DNA of 62,000 nt from assembly GCA_905221605.1 (NCBI GenBank), contig CAJNDS010002829.1, positions 82,501-144,500 of the forward strand. Reading direction: 5' to 3'. Origin of the DNA: Symbiodinium natans. Its lineage: Eukaryota; Sar; Dinophyceae; Suessiales; Symbiodiniaceae. Shown in pieces: positions 26,901 through 39,000 of the stretch; within the stretch, counting starts at the first letter, position 1, and every line of letters begins with the position of its first letter. The notes below the pieces were generated by a model. It did not search any database. It was not told where the DNA came from and saw only the letters and a program-made list of their open reading frames with translations. Made by a program: the position numbers and the translations under genes.

Positions 26901-28462
26901 CAGCACGCCCGGGCCATGCACCTATCAAAATACAACTCCTGAACTTGCTCCTTCTCATAGAGTTGCAATACATGTTCATAGATGTATCAATCAAACAGCA
27001 GTCATACATTTGTCATAAATTGAGACGTCTGACTTATCATATGTTAGTCATATTTGCGAGATATTGGGAGGGTGTCTGCCGCCGCCCACGTGTCCAAATG
27101 ACACTGATCTTACCTGTCTCGAATAGGCTCAACGCACACATAACGACCTATGACATGTTGGAGGGCTCATGTGGCCCACGGGGCTTCTGTACAAATGCAG
27201 CGTTTGCCCCTTCTGCTCATTTTCCTGTGGACAAGAAGTCCATCGGAAAATCGGTATTGCAAAACCTCACTCCTGACTCTAGAAGACGTAGTGCCTGAAT
27301 AAGACACAGGGCAGCACAAGGCGTGAGAGCTAACGTTGCAACATCCGTTGTGCATCTGTCGACCCAGCAAGCAGAACCTGCCCCACCCCACGATGTTAAC
27401 TTGTCGATCCACGATTCGGGGACAATTCTATCGCGCACTCTCCTCTTGCTGGCAGCCTTTGGCATCGCATGGCATCGCCATTTGGTGTTTGGGATGTGCA
27501 CGAGCAAGTGGCATCAAGTGTAAGAGAATTGACACTTTGACAGTTGCACCTTCAGACCTTCAGAAATCTGTCACACCGTGAGAGCTCTCACCAAAATCGT
27601 ACGCCGCTAACTATACCCCTCTGACGAAAGCAGAGAATCCTGAGCAGAAGAAGAGCGGCCTCTTCTGCATGGTCGGTCTGCCCGAAGCATTGCCACACAC
27701 CCACGGAACAGCAACGACCTAAGAGAAAGAGAAATGCTTCCCTATTATTGTCCTCCGTCCTCCGTCACCCATCATGTTGAGATGCTACCGTATCGTCCCC
27801 TGATGATCCTGATCTGACTGGCGGCATAGATGCTGCAAGGCATCCTTGTGAATGCCCGTCAGCTGCTCCGTCCACTCGATATAGAAGCCGTCAAGGCACA
27901 AGTCCTGCAAACATCCTATCCAAGCTGCAAGCCTTAGTACTCATTAATTAGCACTCTCAATAGCCCTTAATGGTTGCATATGGTTGCCAAACCGCCACCC
28001 ACATGACGAACTTCTGGGAAATGTCTGCCGAAGCCGGAGGCCTGAGGCGTTTGGATCCTGGTCTCTTAAAAGAACGTAAGACCCCTCCCATGCTCTTGCC
28101 TGCCCCACCCCCCCGTTCTCAGGCAACAGCTTCTCCTGACCCTTCTTTCTCTCTTCCCTCCCATGCTGCTCGTCCGGTTGTCAGGTAACAACCAGTCGCA
28201 CGACTCCCCACCGGCAGCCCACCCCTGCTCCTTTCTCCCCCTGCTATGCCCGCCCCCCACCCCATCTTTAGGCCCTTTCGCCCACTTTGCCATCATCGCT
28301 GATTTCGTAGCCTAGCAGGGCGCCATACTCTCGCCGAGGCGGCCTCGCGCCTCGCGGACTGGGGGCACTGTGCGCGTTGATCGTGTTGCTACTATTGTTT
28401 TAAGCTGGTTTATGGAATGCCTACAGACGACCAAAATTACCATGATTCGCAAGCACCGCCCC
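23973..28462. other. No recognised gene
   Basis: This is AT-rich, mostly non-coding DNA. It has a (TA)n block at about 26350-26400, a poly-G run at 26489-26501 and C-rich low-complexity DNA around 28080-28270. Upstream exons of the 23.5-kb gene are expected on the minus strand to the right of 23972 but were not found. No domain is seen in either strand. Confidence 0.4.
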
Positions 28463-29185
28463 TCACTCCTTTCGTTTCAAAAGCTGCATGGCCGTGTCCA
28501 GCCACGCAGAACTTCCAATATCAAGCACTTGATATCTTTGGTCTCTTCGATCGTCTTTTCGACGCTCTTCGAGGCGCTCTTCGAGGCGCTCTTCGAGGGG
28601 CTCTTCGAGGGGCTCTTCGAGGGGCTCTTCGAGGCGCTCTTCTTCAAGATCCGGCGGCGGCGCCTGCTCTGCCTGCGGCGCGACCGTCAGGAGGAAGAGC
28701 GCGGGGCGCTCCAAGCCGGGTCTAAGTCGCCGCTGCTCTTCGAAAGCAGTGGCGAAGCCCTTCAACTCCTCGAGCTCAAAAGACATGACCAGCGCGCATG
28801 CCTTGATGAGCTCCGGTCTTGAACCCAGGAAAGTGGCCACTGCCCTTCCGACACTGGGACCATCGGAGCCTTTCAGCTCGATCACTAGCTGGCACGATGC
28901 TGCAAGAGCAGTTTGCAGGACCTCGTCTAAGGAGGCCAGACGCGCATCTTGTTGGAGCAATGGCCAGCGCAAGAGATCTTCGGCGGTAGACTCTGCGATG
29001 TTTGGCGTGCCCGTCTTGGCTGTCACACGATCCAGCGTTGCATCGTGAAGCAGAATGATTTCGCCATCGGAACTTAGTCGCACATCACATTCGCAAAACT
29101 TAATTCCAGCCTCCCATGCCGACTTTAGCGCGGGCAATGTGCCTTGGATGGGGAAATGCGCACCGTGCATTACGAACAAGGCTTC
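28463..29185 (-). CDS. Glycerophosphodiester phosphodiesterase-like, terminal exon
   Basis: One 723-nt exon starts after CTCTTAG (acceptor at 29186) and ends in TGA at 28463. Early in the exon is TLPALKSAWEAGIKFCECDV, followed by RLSSDGEIILLHDATLDRVT: this is the GDPD signature, with the metal-binding Glu/Asp pair (ECD) and the catalytic His of LLHD. Later LVIELKG and LVMSFELEELK match the barrel strands. GDPD enzymes split glycerophosphodiesters into glycerol-3-phosphate and an alcohol. The usual HRG...ENT start reads here as MHGAHFPIQGT: the Arg is missing, and QG replaces EN. Either the true HRG is on an upstream exon or the site is degenerate, so activity is uncertain. The C-terminal part holds a Leu-Glu-Glu-Pro/Arg repeat. 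Length fits a GDPD domain; the N-terminus is incomplete. Confidence 0.85.
   Translation of the reverse strand, partial: EALFVMHGAHFPIQGTLPALKSAWEAGIKFCECDVRLSSDGEIILLHDATLDRVTAKTGTPNIAESTAEDLLRWPLLQQDARLASLDEVLQTALAASCQLVIELKGSDGPSVGRAVATFLGSRPELIKACALVMSFELEELKGFATAFEEQRRLRPGLERPALFLLTVAPQAEQAPPPDLEEERLEEPLEEPLEEPLEERLEERLEERRKDDRRDQRYQVLDIGSSAWLDTAMQLLKRKE
28553..28640 (-). repeat. In-frame LEEP/LEER repeat within GDPD-like exon
   Basis: About seven tandem 12-nt steps with the core CTCTTCGAG (plus strand) encode LEE(P/R) units in the minus-strand GDPD-like frame. Two variants, Pro and Arg, are grouped in blocks (RL, then PL three times, then RL). The array keeps the reading frame and follows the catalytic barrel, so it probably forms a charged helical or extended tail. 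The plus strand reads LFEA/LFEG in the same place; that is the shadow frame. Confidence 0.85.
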
Positions 29186-30640
29186 CTAAGAGGGAAACGC
29201 GAAACAACACAACAAAGACACTCATAACTCATAACTTCTGTAGGGCCAAGTGCATTCCACAGGTCGATGCTCAAGCAGCTGTGGGGAATGAAAGCCTCTG
29301 TGCGCAACAAGACCTTCCTGCAGCTGAGCTGGGAGCTGTGGCAGGAGCTCGTTCAACCACGAAAGCTCCGAATCATGATGGGCCATCTTCACGGTGCGTG
29401 GCAGGGCCGCTTGGGCTGCTCAACCTCGACCCGAAACAGCTGCTCTAGACACGCTCCAGACTCGGAGGAGCACACCCAGTAGGCGGAGCAACGCTAACAA
29501 ACAGGCACGGGCACTGCGTACTGCCTGAAACCAGTATCTGCAAGGACCACTCGTGAGCAGACCAAGCAAGTCGGGTAAGTACGTTTCTGTGTGCATGCAT
29601 GCGGGCCTTTATCCACGCTGGATACGCCAACCGAGCAAGCACCACAGAAGGCGCAAGCAGAGTGTCTGCTTGAGAATCTTGACACAGCAAGCGGCTCTGA
29701 CCCATCACGATCAACGTCAGTTGAATGGATGTGCAGGTTGCGTTGAAAACTGTATCTCATTTATGATCTGCAAGTGTTGGATGCAACACATAACCAAGTC
29801 ACATGTGTTTAGACCACTGCATGACGCACACCTGCACTTGAATCTATGCGTCCGGCTCCTCAGCCGGAACGTTCGAGCGTTGAGGAGCCATATCAAGCAC
29901 ATTGTGGAATCTTCTGAACGTCGTGCCACTTGCTCTGCAACGCCCTCGAAGACTTCAACATGTATCCTTCGACGCAAGCTTTTGTTCAAAAGCCCGGGAG
30001 TCGTTGCCACACTCCTGCGGTTTTTTCCAAACTGCAGGATGCTGAGCTTCAAGAAGTGAAACACCGGAACCCCATCAGCATCAGCCCTCCATCCCGAACA
30101 TCGCGGTGAACTCCTGCTGCTTGTGACTAGTTGGGTTCATGTCAGCTGCCTTGGAGTTGAACAGCCCTATCTGCATTTCTAAAAAAAGTGGGGGGGGGGG
30201 GCACCGGGGGGCACCGGGGGGCACTGGGGCACCGGGGGCATCGGGGGCACCGGGGGCACCGGGGGCACCTCATGGGACTTGAGGTCGCCGGGGCTGACGC
30301 TGGGGCGCACTTTTTCCAGAGCAACCTGGCCAGCACAACTTCACGTTCTGTGCATGTCTGTGCCATGCCTCAACAAGAATCTGTGAGTCGACACAGTCTA
30401 CACATTGGGTCTCCAGAGTCTACACTCATAAAGGAACAAATCCAAGGGGATGATCAACGTCGGCTCCCACAGAGCCCTTAAAAGCGCAAGCGCTTTCGTG
30501 TTAGCTTCTGTACAACTCTTATCGCTTTACTCAGGGCTAAAACCTATCTTTGCTGTTCGAGTCTTATATAGTCTTATCGCTTACCTTCAATGATGCTTTC
30601 GCTCTTCAATCACGGCATGGCAAGCTTTTCGTCCTCCTCT
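29186..30640. other. Between VPS4 stop and GDPD-like exon
   Basis: Upstream exons of the GDPD-like gene are expected here on the minus strand, but I found none with an HRG motif. A G-rich tandem of GGGGGCACC (30189-30272) lies in the middle. The plus frame at 29267-29482 is protein-like (LSWELWQELVQPRKLR) but without splice support. The stretch is short, so the two genes are close tandem neighbours on the same strand. Confidence 0.5.
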
Positions 30641-33096
30641 TCAAGTGATGCGTTTGAGTCTTTTGACTGCTGCAAGAGCTATCTGTGGCTTCTCGAGATT
30701 GAGCATCGTGGGACCATGCCATGCAGGCCAGTGCTTGCAACAGTGCAGAGTTGGCGAAGATTTGGATGATGGAGACTGTGCAAGGTTGACTGCGCCTTTG
30801 ATCAGACGGCCCCTGAAATGGGTCAACTCTGGTTTCTGCTTGCTGGGCCTGATGTCTGATGCTATGTTGCTCTCTTCTCTGAGTCTGATTGATCCCTGAA
30901 TTCGCTGTTTCTGCAAATCTTTTGGGCTGGTCCGCTGCGCCGTAAATCACAATCATGCGCTATGCCAGGAAACGTCACCTAGTACCCCCATGCAGAAAAC
31001 AATACAAACCTCCAAAGGCGCGGCCTCAAAATCGGATGCCTCGACGTCGGGCCTGGCCGCTGTTGCAGATTCCAAACCCTATATAACACAATAAACACCA
31101 ACAGACAGAATCAATCGGGTCCGGCGAACGACAGCAGCTCGGCAGCTGGAACCTGCCAACACGCAGATTGCTCGACTTGATTATGGGCAGCCCCATGCAA
31201 ACGCCTCGCCTCCATGAGGGTCATAGGCACGGCCCCAGGTTCTCCAGGACTGCAGGGTGTCCAGAAACTTCGTTTGCCTTCAGGGCCTCCGCGCATCTCT
31301 GAACTGGAAAACCGTGTGATTGGTGGCAACTGGGTGGCAGGGTTGGCAAAGTCGCTTTGGCATCACGCATGGTGCCATCCATGTTTTGCCATGAAGATTC
31401 GAGTTAACGGTGCTGTGCTGAAGGTACGACGGGTCCCAAAACCCTCGGCCGAAAAAGAGCAGACACTGTCGTAACTACTTTTGCCAGCTCAGGACATAGG
31501 AGGCGAATGCCGCTGATCGGGAGGCCTGGTCCTCTGTACCGGCACATGTTGCGACAAACAACTGGAAACGAGCACAACAAGTCCAGCAGCCGAAGTACTC
31601 TGCACTCACACACGAGAAGCACATTAGACACAGATGCAAGGGCACAGCGCACAACACACTTCAGAAACCCTATGCACAAACATGCATGTCTTTCACGCTT
31701 GTTTCATTTGTGTTTCTTGATGTTCCTCACTTAAATCTATTATGGCAAAAATCGGTGATTTAGAGCATTTTCCGCCGTGCGATCTTCAAATGTGAAATTG
31801 GCTGCGGTGTTGAATGCCCACCATGCTTTACGACGAGGCCACTTGAATGAATGCCCTGCGGTCGGACACAACCGGTTCGCGCAAAACATCTTGCTTTGAT
31901 GCCGACATCTGCGGATTCGTGAAGACCAGCTTAGAGCAGCTTTCCAAGGCACCATGCATTCACTTGCTCCGGCGTCAGGAGATGCAGGATTTTCAGTTTC
32001 CACAGAAGCGCAAGGACCGCAAGGAAGCGCAACACAGCGCACCTCTACCAAGCAACATGTGAAACAAATCCGATTTTCAGCATGGTCCGAATAGTCCAAA
32101 TCAAACATTACAGGTTCTCGGAAACAACTCTTCTGCCCAATGCTGTATTGTCTTGTGGTGGCCTTGCATTGCTCTTTTGTAGGGGTATTGCCGGTATTGC
32201 CTTTGCCTGTTGACGGCACTTTCTGGCAGGTGCGAGGCAGGGGTCTCAGTCTTGAGCTTCGATCTTGTCAAGGTCTAACGGGACTCTAACCCTCGGGCGC
32301 AAAACTCTTGGCTATGTGTGGCCAGCAGTGCAACCAGGAGAAGCAACGCCACGGCCATCACTGCGTACTCAATGCACTCCAAACCATGTGAATCGGCAGT
32401 AAGAATCCTGGGAGACTGTCCAGCCTGTCTTCTCAACACGCTTGAAGGCTCTGGCACGCTGGCATTTCCGGACCGGCCTTGCGAGAAATCGCAATTCAGA
32501 TGCCAAGCAGAAAGCAGAATACTGAAATGTCGACACCTGCTCCGAGTGTTCATTTCACCATTCTCGAGACCAAAAGCGCAACTTGGTTGTCACACATTAA
32601 GCAGCCGCAGCCGACTTGGCTGGTATCTGATCCCCTGGCTCAAAGTTTAAAACTTCTAGCCTCCTCATAATGAACAGAAAAAAGCAACCCAAGCAATTCG
32701 GTCCGTACCCTGCTCCCCGGCATGCGTTTCCATGTGTGTCAAGCCACTCGAACAGGGCATCCCTTGTCAGGATGGAGATGTCGGCGCCTTCCGGTCCCAA
32801 ATTTATACACTACCACATCTCAATGAATCCCAATGATCCAACGCTCGTGACGTGAAATGCTGGCATTCGTAAGCTATACAAATGAGCTGAGCAAGTCAGC
32901 GGCCAGAAAGCTATCAGACGAGTTGCCGCTGTAACCCTCAGTCTGCGCAGCGATTCCTCTGATAGCCTGCCAGCCATTTGCTGTTTGTCACTTTGAATTG
33001 CCCTGCCATGCATGCCATGTTTGAAGTTCTTCCGCGCTGTCACTCCCGCAGCCGTTCTCAAAAAGGCCTCGGGGGTGCAGCTGTGTGGCGTGTCGC
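30641..33096 (-). CDS. VPS4: VPS4 exons 21-29: small AAA, beta domain, C-terminal helix
   Basis: These exons read G-DTPHSCTPE, AIRGIAAQTEGYS-G, ADISILTRDALF-E, AFKRVEKT-A, NFTFED-R, then an exon (31286-31210) with the beta-domain hallmark FWTPCSPGEPGAVPMTLME, then VPAAELL-S, PDVEASDFE and KPQIALAAVKRLKRIT-stop. Order and spacing match VPS4 (GYSGADIS, CSPGDPGA, MSDF, KPTVxxxDLxKLKKFT). The usual FGQEG end is absent. Four to seven residues before KPQI are not located, and a 9-nt exon (AQQ) at about 30870 is one possibility. Confidence 0.88.
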
Positions 33097-36005
33097 CTCG
33101 GCATTGCATGCCATATGTTAATTCGCGGGATAGTCTCAACGGTCAGGATACCCGTCTGCCTCCATGTCATAACGGCACAACAGAAAGTAGAACAACTGGC
33201 TAGGGAGGAGAAACTCTGAGGATGGCCTTTGTGTTAGTTAGACTGTAGTTTTTCGATAGTTCGCTTCAGCTGTAGACCGTAACTTTCCAACTTCAAGACC
33301 AAACCTGAAAGCCTTCAGCTCGGGCCGGTTACTGCCTTTATGAAGCAGTATTAAAATCCTGAAGCGGGTATCATTCCGGGGGTTTTCTTCGATGGAATGA
33401 TTCCGCTTCGCGGACTTGGCTGGTGCACCGTTTACCCTTTTTGTGGAAACGCGATCGCCAAGCTGTTTCTGATCAACGTCTTGAAGGGAGCCAGGCAAAA
33501 TCGGGTTGACTGTATACAAAGGTTTGTTGAGGCCTGAGTTCTTGTTTTGCAATTACGGCGTTCCATCTTGTTCGTGGCAAAACCTTAGGTTCCCCACAAC
33601 AAGCTTGAAAAAGCCTTAAAACCGAAACCTCCTGCCTTCGCGCGCCAGACCGCGCCCAAGTTCTCAGTTTGTTCCGCCGACACTTCCGGGCAATTTCACG
33701 GCTTCTCGCCAGCAGGGTACACCATTTGCTTTCCCCAACCTCAGCAGCCCCTGAACTGCCCAACACTACCTGTCAGGGTTTGCCCATGACTTTTCTTTCG
33801 GGCACTAGTAACTAGTCACAGAAGCAGACCTACTGAAGAGGATAGAAAAGAAGAAAGCTAATAGAGGCTCGTCCAGACATGGTTACGCAATAAACCTTTT
33901 GGAGCGGGCTCTCTGTTTATATACAGAAAGGAAGAAGAAGCAATAGCGAGGTATCACACACACCAAGAGCTGTCGTGCGTCGTGCTGGCCTTTCGCGGAG
34001 TGTTGTCCTAGCACCGAGAATGAACATTCAAGCCCTGATCAACATCTTAAATCAGCAACCTCAAGAACTAGTGCAAGCAAGCACATTACAAGACCTTCTA
34101 GCGATGTTTCAAATTTACATGAAGATCTTATCGTCTTATAGTGTGCGCCAGACAAGCTGTGAAAAGTGGCTACTTACTTGAAAGCTGATCTTTAACTTCG
34201 TTGCATGGTTGAAAAGCGGGCATTCTGAGAGTTATACTGAGTTGTGAAGAGGGCATTTTGGTTGTAAAGCGGGCGTCCTGGTTGTGAGGGAGGTTTTACT
34301 TGACATGTCCGAGTACTTGACAGGCATCAGCAATTTAAGCAGCCCGCCCAAATGGAGTGTCAGCAGCCGCACCCGCGCCTCCATGTCCTCGGACTCCCAA
34401 CCCTCTCTGCAATCTGTTACTCAATGTATCTCGGTGACTCTCAGTGTCACTAGCGCGGTGTTTGAGTCGGAGGCTGGCAGTGGAATGTATACCCGCTTTT
34501 CAAAGCGACGGCGGATTGCAGTGTCCAGGTCCTGCAAATGCACCATGGTCTCAAGTCAGATGAAGGTTTGGGCACATGTGGGCACGCTGTAGGGGAGCGC
34601 ATGTTTCGGTCCCATGGAGTGTTCGTTGCTCCAAGGACCAGAATTTGCGAGCTGTCCTTTCCAACCTAAGCAGCTCCGCAGGGCACGGGCATTGGCATTA
34701 TATAATCAAGAGGACCTTGGTCACACATTGAGAAGAAGGGGAACCGCCTGAACAACTGTGAAACTTGCGTCTCAGCAAGGGGCCCCATCCATCCTTGGTT
34801 TCACGCTTATGATTTTCCATGCGAGCTTGGAGGGAGGACCTGAACCTCCTTCGGAAAAACAAACAGTCGCTGTTGCTGCTCAGGGCTCTGTGCCAGGAAC
34901 TCAGTCTTGATGCGTCGGGCCGCATCCGACTCTCCAGATTCACCACGAGCGCCACACAACGAGTCCACCTGCAGCCAGAAAGGCGGCTGCCCCGCTGGTG
35001 CTCAGAGCTGGACGAGACAGGTCTCTCCAAGTCATGCTTACTATTACGTGACATGCATGCACGTTTACCGGAAACAGAAATGGCTTGTCATATGTCCATC
35101 TCCTCCAGAGTCCAAAGAATCTATTCCAAAGTATCTCTTGTTGAGTTGCAAGGGGGCAGGGGGGGTACTAGCCTGATTACTGATTCCTGATAAGGATGAC
35201 AAGGGGATGACAAGGGTCCCAGCATGTGCTATGAGGGATCATGGTCATGCTGCTTATGAGTACCGCTTTTCTGAATGCAGCTTCCTGAACTGAAAGTGAA
35301 GTTGCAGGGTTGTACGTCGCAATGGTTGCAAGATTCCTGCTTCGTTCATGCACTGACCTTCCGACCTTAGTTCCATCAGATTTCCTGGACCGGTTCGGGA
35401 ACCCCCTGAGCAGGAACTTCTCAGGATTCACTGATGTCGTCATGACGTCCGTCACATGTTCCTGCTTCCTGAATGGCGCAGCACCGTTTTGCTTCAAACG
35501 ATTGTTCACGTGTTCGGGTATTCGAGAGTAAACATACAGGATATGGGACCACTCCTGGAAGGCACGCGGAGATACGGAGTCTTGTTGTGAGGTAAGATTG
35601 TGTGTTGCAGCCGTTGCAGCCAGAGCATCTCGACATGAACGTGGCAGGAAGTCAAAAACAGGAACATGAAGAGATGCGTCATACATGAGGAGACATTGAG
35701 GCGGAGATCTGACAAAAAACTGCAACTTGCAACTGCAAAAGCTGCATTGATCATGACTGCACCCACCTCATCCACAAATATAATGGCCGGCTTGCTCTCC
35801 CGGGCCATTTCAAACAGACTTCGGACCTTCGACAGCTTTGAGTGTCTTTGGGGACTTGTCGGGTCATGTACGGGTGGGAATTTAGGGTTTAGGTTTAGGG
35901 TGTAGGGTTTAGGGTTTAGGGTTTAGGGTTTAGGGTTTTGGGTTTTGGGTTTCGGGTTTAGGGTTTCAGGTTTGGCGCCCCTACACACCCAGGGGGTGTT
36001 TTTTT

Positions 36006-36036
<31 letters not shown>

Positions 36037-39000
36037 GCGGCATGTCATGCGAAGGCATGTATTTTCAATGCAGTCCAACAATTTTCATTGGTGTTGGCTT
36101 CTTTCCCCCCACCCGCTGTGAGCTTTCACAGGCCACCACCCAAACCACTACCTTTTCAGGGTTTAGGGCCGTCGCCCTCAATTCCCACCAGCTTCAAACT
36201 TTCCAGGAGGGCTAGAGGGCAAGGGATAAGGGGGGCCAGGTCCCTTGTTATTGTGAGGGATCTAGGCACCCTAGCATAGGGTGGGTACGGCCTAAGAATT
36301 TAGGGCTTCGGGTTTAGGGTTTAGGGTTTGCTGTGATAGGCCGTAAGTGCTGTGAAGGTTAGGTTTCGGAACAAGCTCGAAAGCTTCGTGAGGTGCGAAG
36401 AGCAGCTTTGGCCCGATTGTGGAGGGCCATCTAACACTTTTCTCCCGAGGCGGCAAAGCCAATTAAACCTATTCCTTTTAGGGTTTAGGATTAATTAAAC
36501 TCAAGGCAACAGTCCACTTCTAAAAACTTATTCAGTTTCATGACGTTCGGGGTTGGGTCCGAGAATCAAAGGAATGGTCGGGGCCAGGGGCGAAAAGGAC
36601 CAAAATTGAGAACAGAGCACCCGCCTGAGCCGGCTGGGCGGCGAAGGCTCCAGGGTGGGCTTGCGCCATCCAGGTCGAAGGGCTCAGCGCCGCCCCCCAA
36701 CGTAGGGGGGCGGCCTAGGCCCTGAGTTTAGGGTTTTGGGTTTAGGGTTTAGGGTTAAGGGTTTAGGGCGTCTCGCCGCGCAGCGGCAGTAAGTACCATG
36801 GCGCCCCTACACACGCAGGGGGTGTGGGGTGGCATGTCACGCGAAGGCATTTTTTCTCTGCAGTCCAACAGTTTTCATTGGTGCTGGTTTCTTTCCCAGC
36901 ACCCGCTGTGGGCCACCACCAAAACCACTGCCTTTTAGGGTTTAGGGCTGTCGCCCTCATTCCCACCATTGCTTCAAATTTTTTCAGGAGGACTAGGCGG
37001 GGGAGTGGAAGGGAGGAAGGGATGGCGGGCAGGGGCCAGGGCGGGGGCCGGGGGGGGGCCGGGGGGGGGGGACCCTAAATGAAAGATTCCGGCCCAGGCT
37101 TTACGGCATTCTCATCAAGAGGAGGATCGTGGGGGTTCCCCTTGTAAATATAAGGCACGGCTCAGCCCTAGGGGCTGTATTCGACCATTCTCCAATGGCA
37201 CCACCCATTGTCCATCCAGGAAGGTGTGTTTGGCTGCCTGGTAGGGTTCTTGGTCCAGGCACCCTAGTATAGCACGGGTACGGCCTAAGCAAGCCGGGTG
37301 GGGGTTTAGGGTTTAGGGTTTAGGGTTTAGGGTTTAGGGTTTAGGGTTTAGGGTTTAGGGTTTAGGGTTTAGGGTTTAGGGTTTAGGGTTTAGGGTTTAG
37401 GGTTTAGGGTTTAGGGTTTAGGGTTTAGGGTTTAGGGTTTAGGGTTTAGGGTTTAGGGTTTAGGGTTTAGGGTTGGGTTTTGGGTTTATTATATACGATC
37501 TAAACCAATAAAGACCAATAGAAAACCAATAGAAACCAATAGAAAACCAATAAAGACCAATAGAAAACCAATAAAGACCACTAGGAAACCAATAAAAACC
37601 AATAGAAGACCAATAAAAACCAATAGCAAACCAACAAAAACCAATAGAAAACCAATAAAGACCAAGAAAACAAATAAAGACCAATGGAAAACCAATAAGA
37701 ACAATAGAAAGCCAATAACAACCAATAGAAAACCAATAAACACCAATGAATACCAAGAGAAAACCAACAAAAAAACAGTAAAAACCAATAGAAAACCAAT
37801 AAAGACCAATTGAAAACAAACAAAAACCAATAGAAAACCAATAAAGCACAATAGAAAACCAATAAAAACCAATGGAACACAAATAAAGAACAATAGAAAA
37901 CCAATAAAAACCCATAAAGACCAATAAAAAAAAACAATAAAGACCAATAGAAACGAATAAAAACCAATAGAAAACCAATAAAGACCAATAGAAAACAAAT
38001 AAAAACAAAACCAATAAAACCAATAAAGACCAATAGAAAACCAATAAAAAACAATAGGAAACCAATAAAGAGCACTAGAAAACCAATAAAAACCAAGAGA
38101 AAACCAACAAAAACCAATAGAAAACCAATAACACACCCAATAGAAAACAAATAAAAAACCAATAACAAACAACTAAAAAACCTCCTGAATCGCTTGGCTT
38201 CCTGAATCGCGATTTCCTGGATCGTGTGCAGCCGGTTTCCTGAATCGTGTAGCTTTCTGAGTCGCGGTTTCCTGAATCGCGCGAAGCCAGTTTCCTGAAT
38301 CGCCTAGTTTCCTGAATCGCCCAGTTCCTGACCGCGGTTTCGTGAATCGCCCAGTTTTCTGAACCGCAGTTTCCTGAATAAGTTTCCTGAACCGCATCCA
38401 GTTTCTGAATCGGCCTTCCAATTTGCGAGATCACGCGCATGGCTGATTGTGGCCATGTTGGGCGCGCGCGGTGATCTCCACAGCCAGCTTCTCAATCGCG
38501 CGTCGTTCAGGGCCGAGCAATACTCCCCCCCCTCCTTACCCTCCCCCGTCACCTCTCCCGCGATTCAGTGGCATTTAACTGAGATCTTGGCGAGCTTCTC
38601 GCTCTCACCCATCCATTTGGAAACCTCAGGCAGTGGAGGCACAATGCGCGCAGGAAACGACCATGCGTGAGCACCAAAGCTTCCGGCTAAATCAGAAGAT
38701 GAAATGCTAAAGAAGGTGGCATCTGCCTGCACCAGGTCGTCTTTGAACGCTCTGCACACACCGACATGTAATTTCAACGAGTTCCAGCTTCTGTATAGGT
38801 TGTCCCAAGCATGTTCACAGTGTGAAAGGCCTCCGTGGCACAGGCCTTTGCCAGAAAAGACTTCCTCAGTCCAAAAACGTCCAAAGCAGCTCTCATGCAT
38901 GCTACATACACGACGTACGACTGCGCAATACTACATACCCAAGCGATAAGGCGAGCTAGCGAGTCGCCGTGCATGTGACCTGAACGACCGAGTCCTGGAC

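Noticed and set aside
33238-33552. Minus-strand frame NDTRFRILILLHK as the VPS4 exon before GDTP
   Set aside because: Its phase and length did not fit. The segment at 34387-34348 (DMEARVRLLTLHL) has exact family spacing, correct splice sites and matching phase.
37303-37475. Perfect TTTAGGG array as a chromosome end
   Set aside because: VPS4 exons lie on both sides in the same frame and order, so the array is internal unless the assembly is misjoined.
37460-38172. Minus-strand frames up to 227 codons, hydrophobic
   Set aside because: Same repeat family, and they lie in a VPS4 intron on the transcribed strand as repeat readings.
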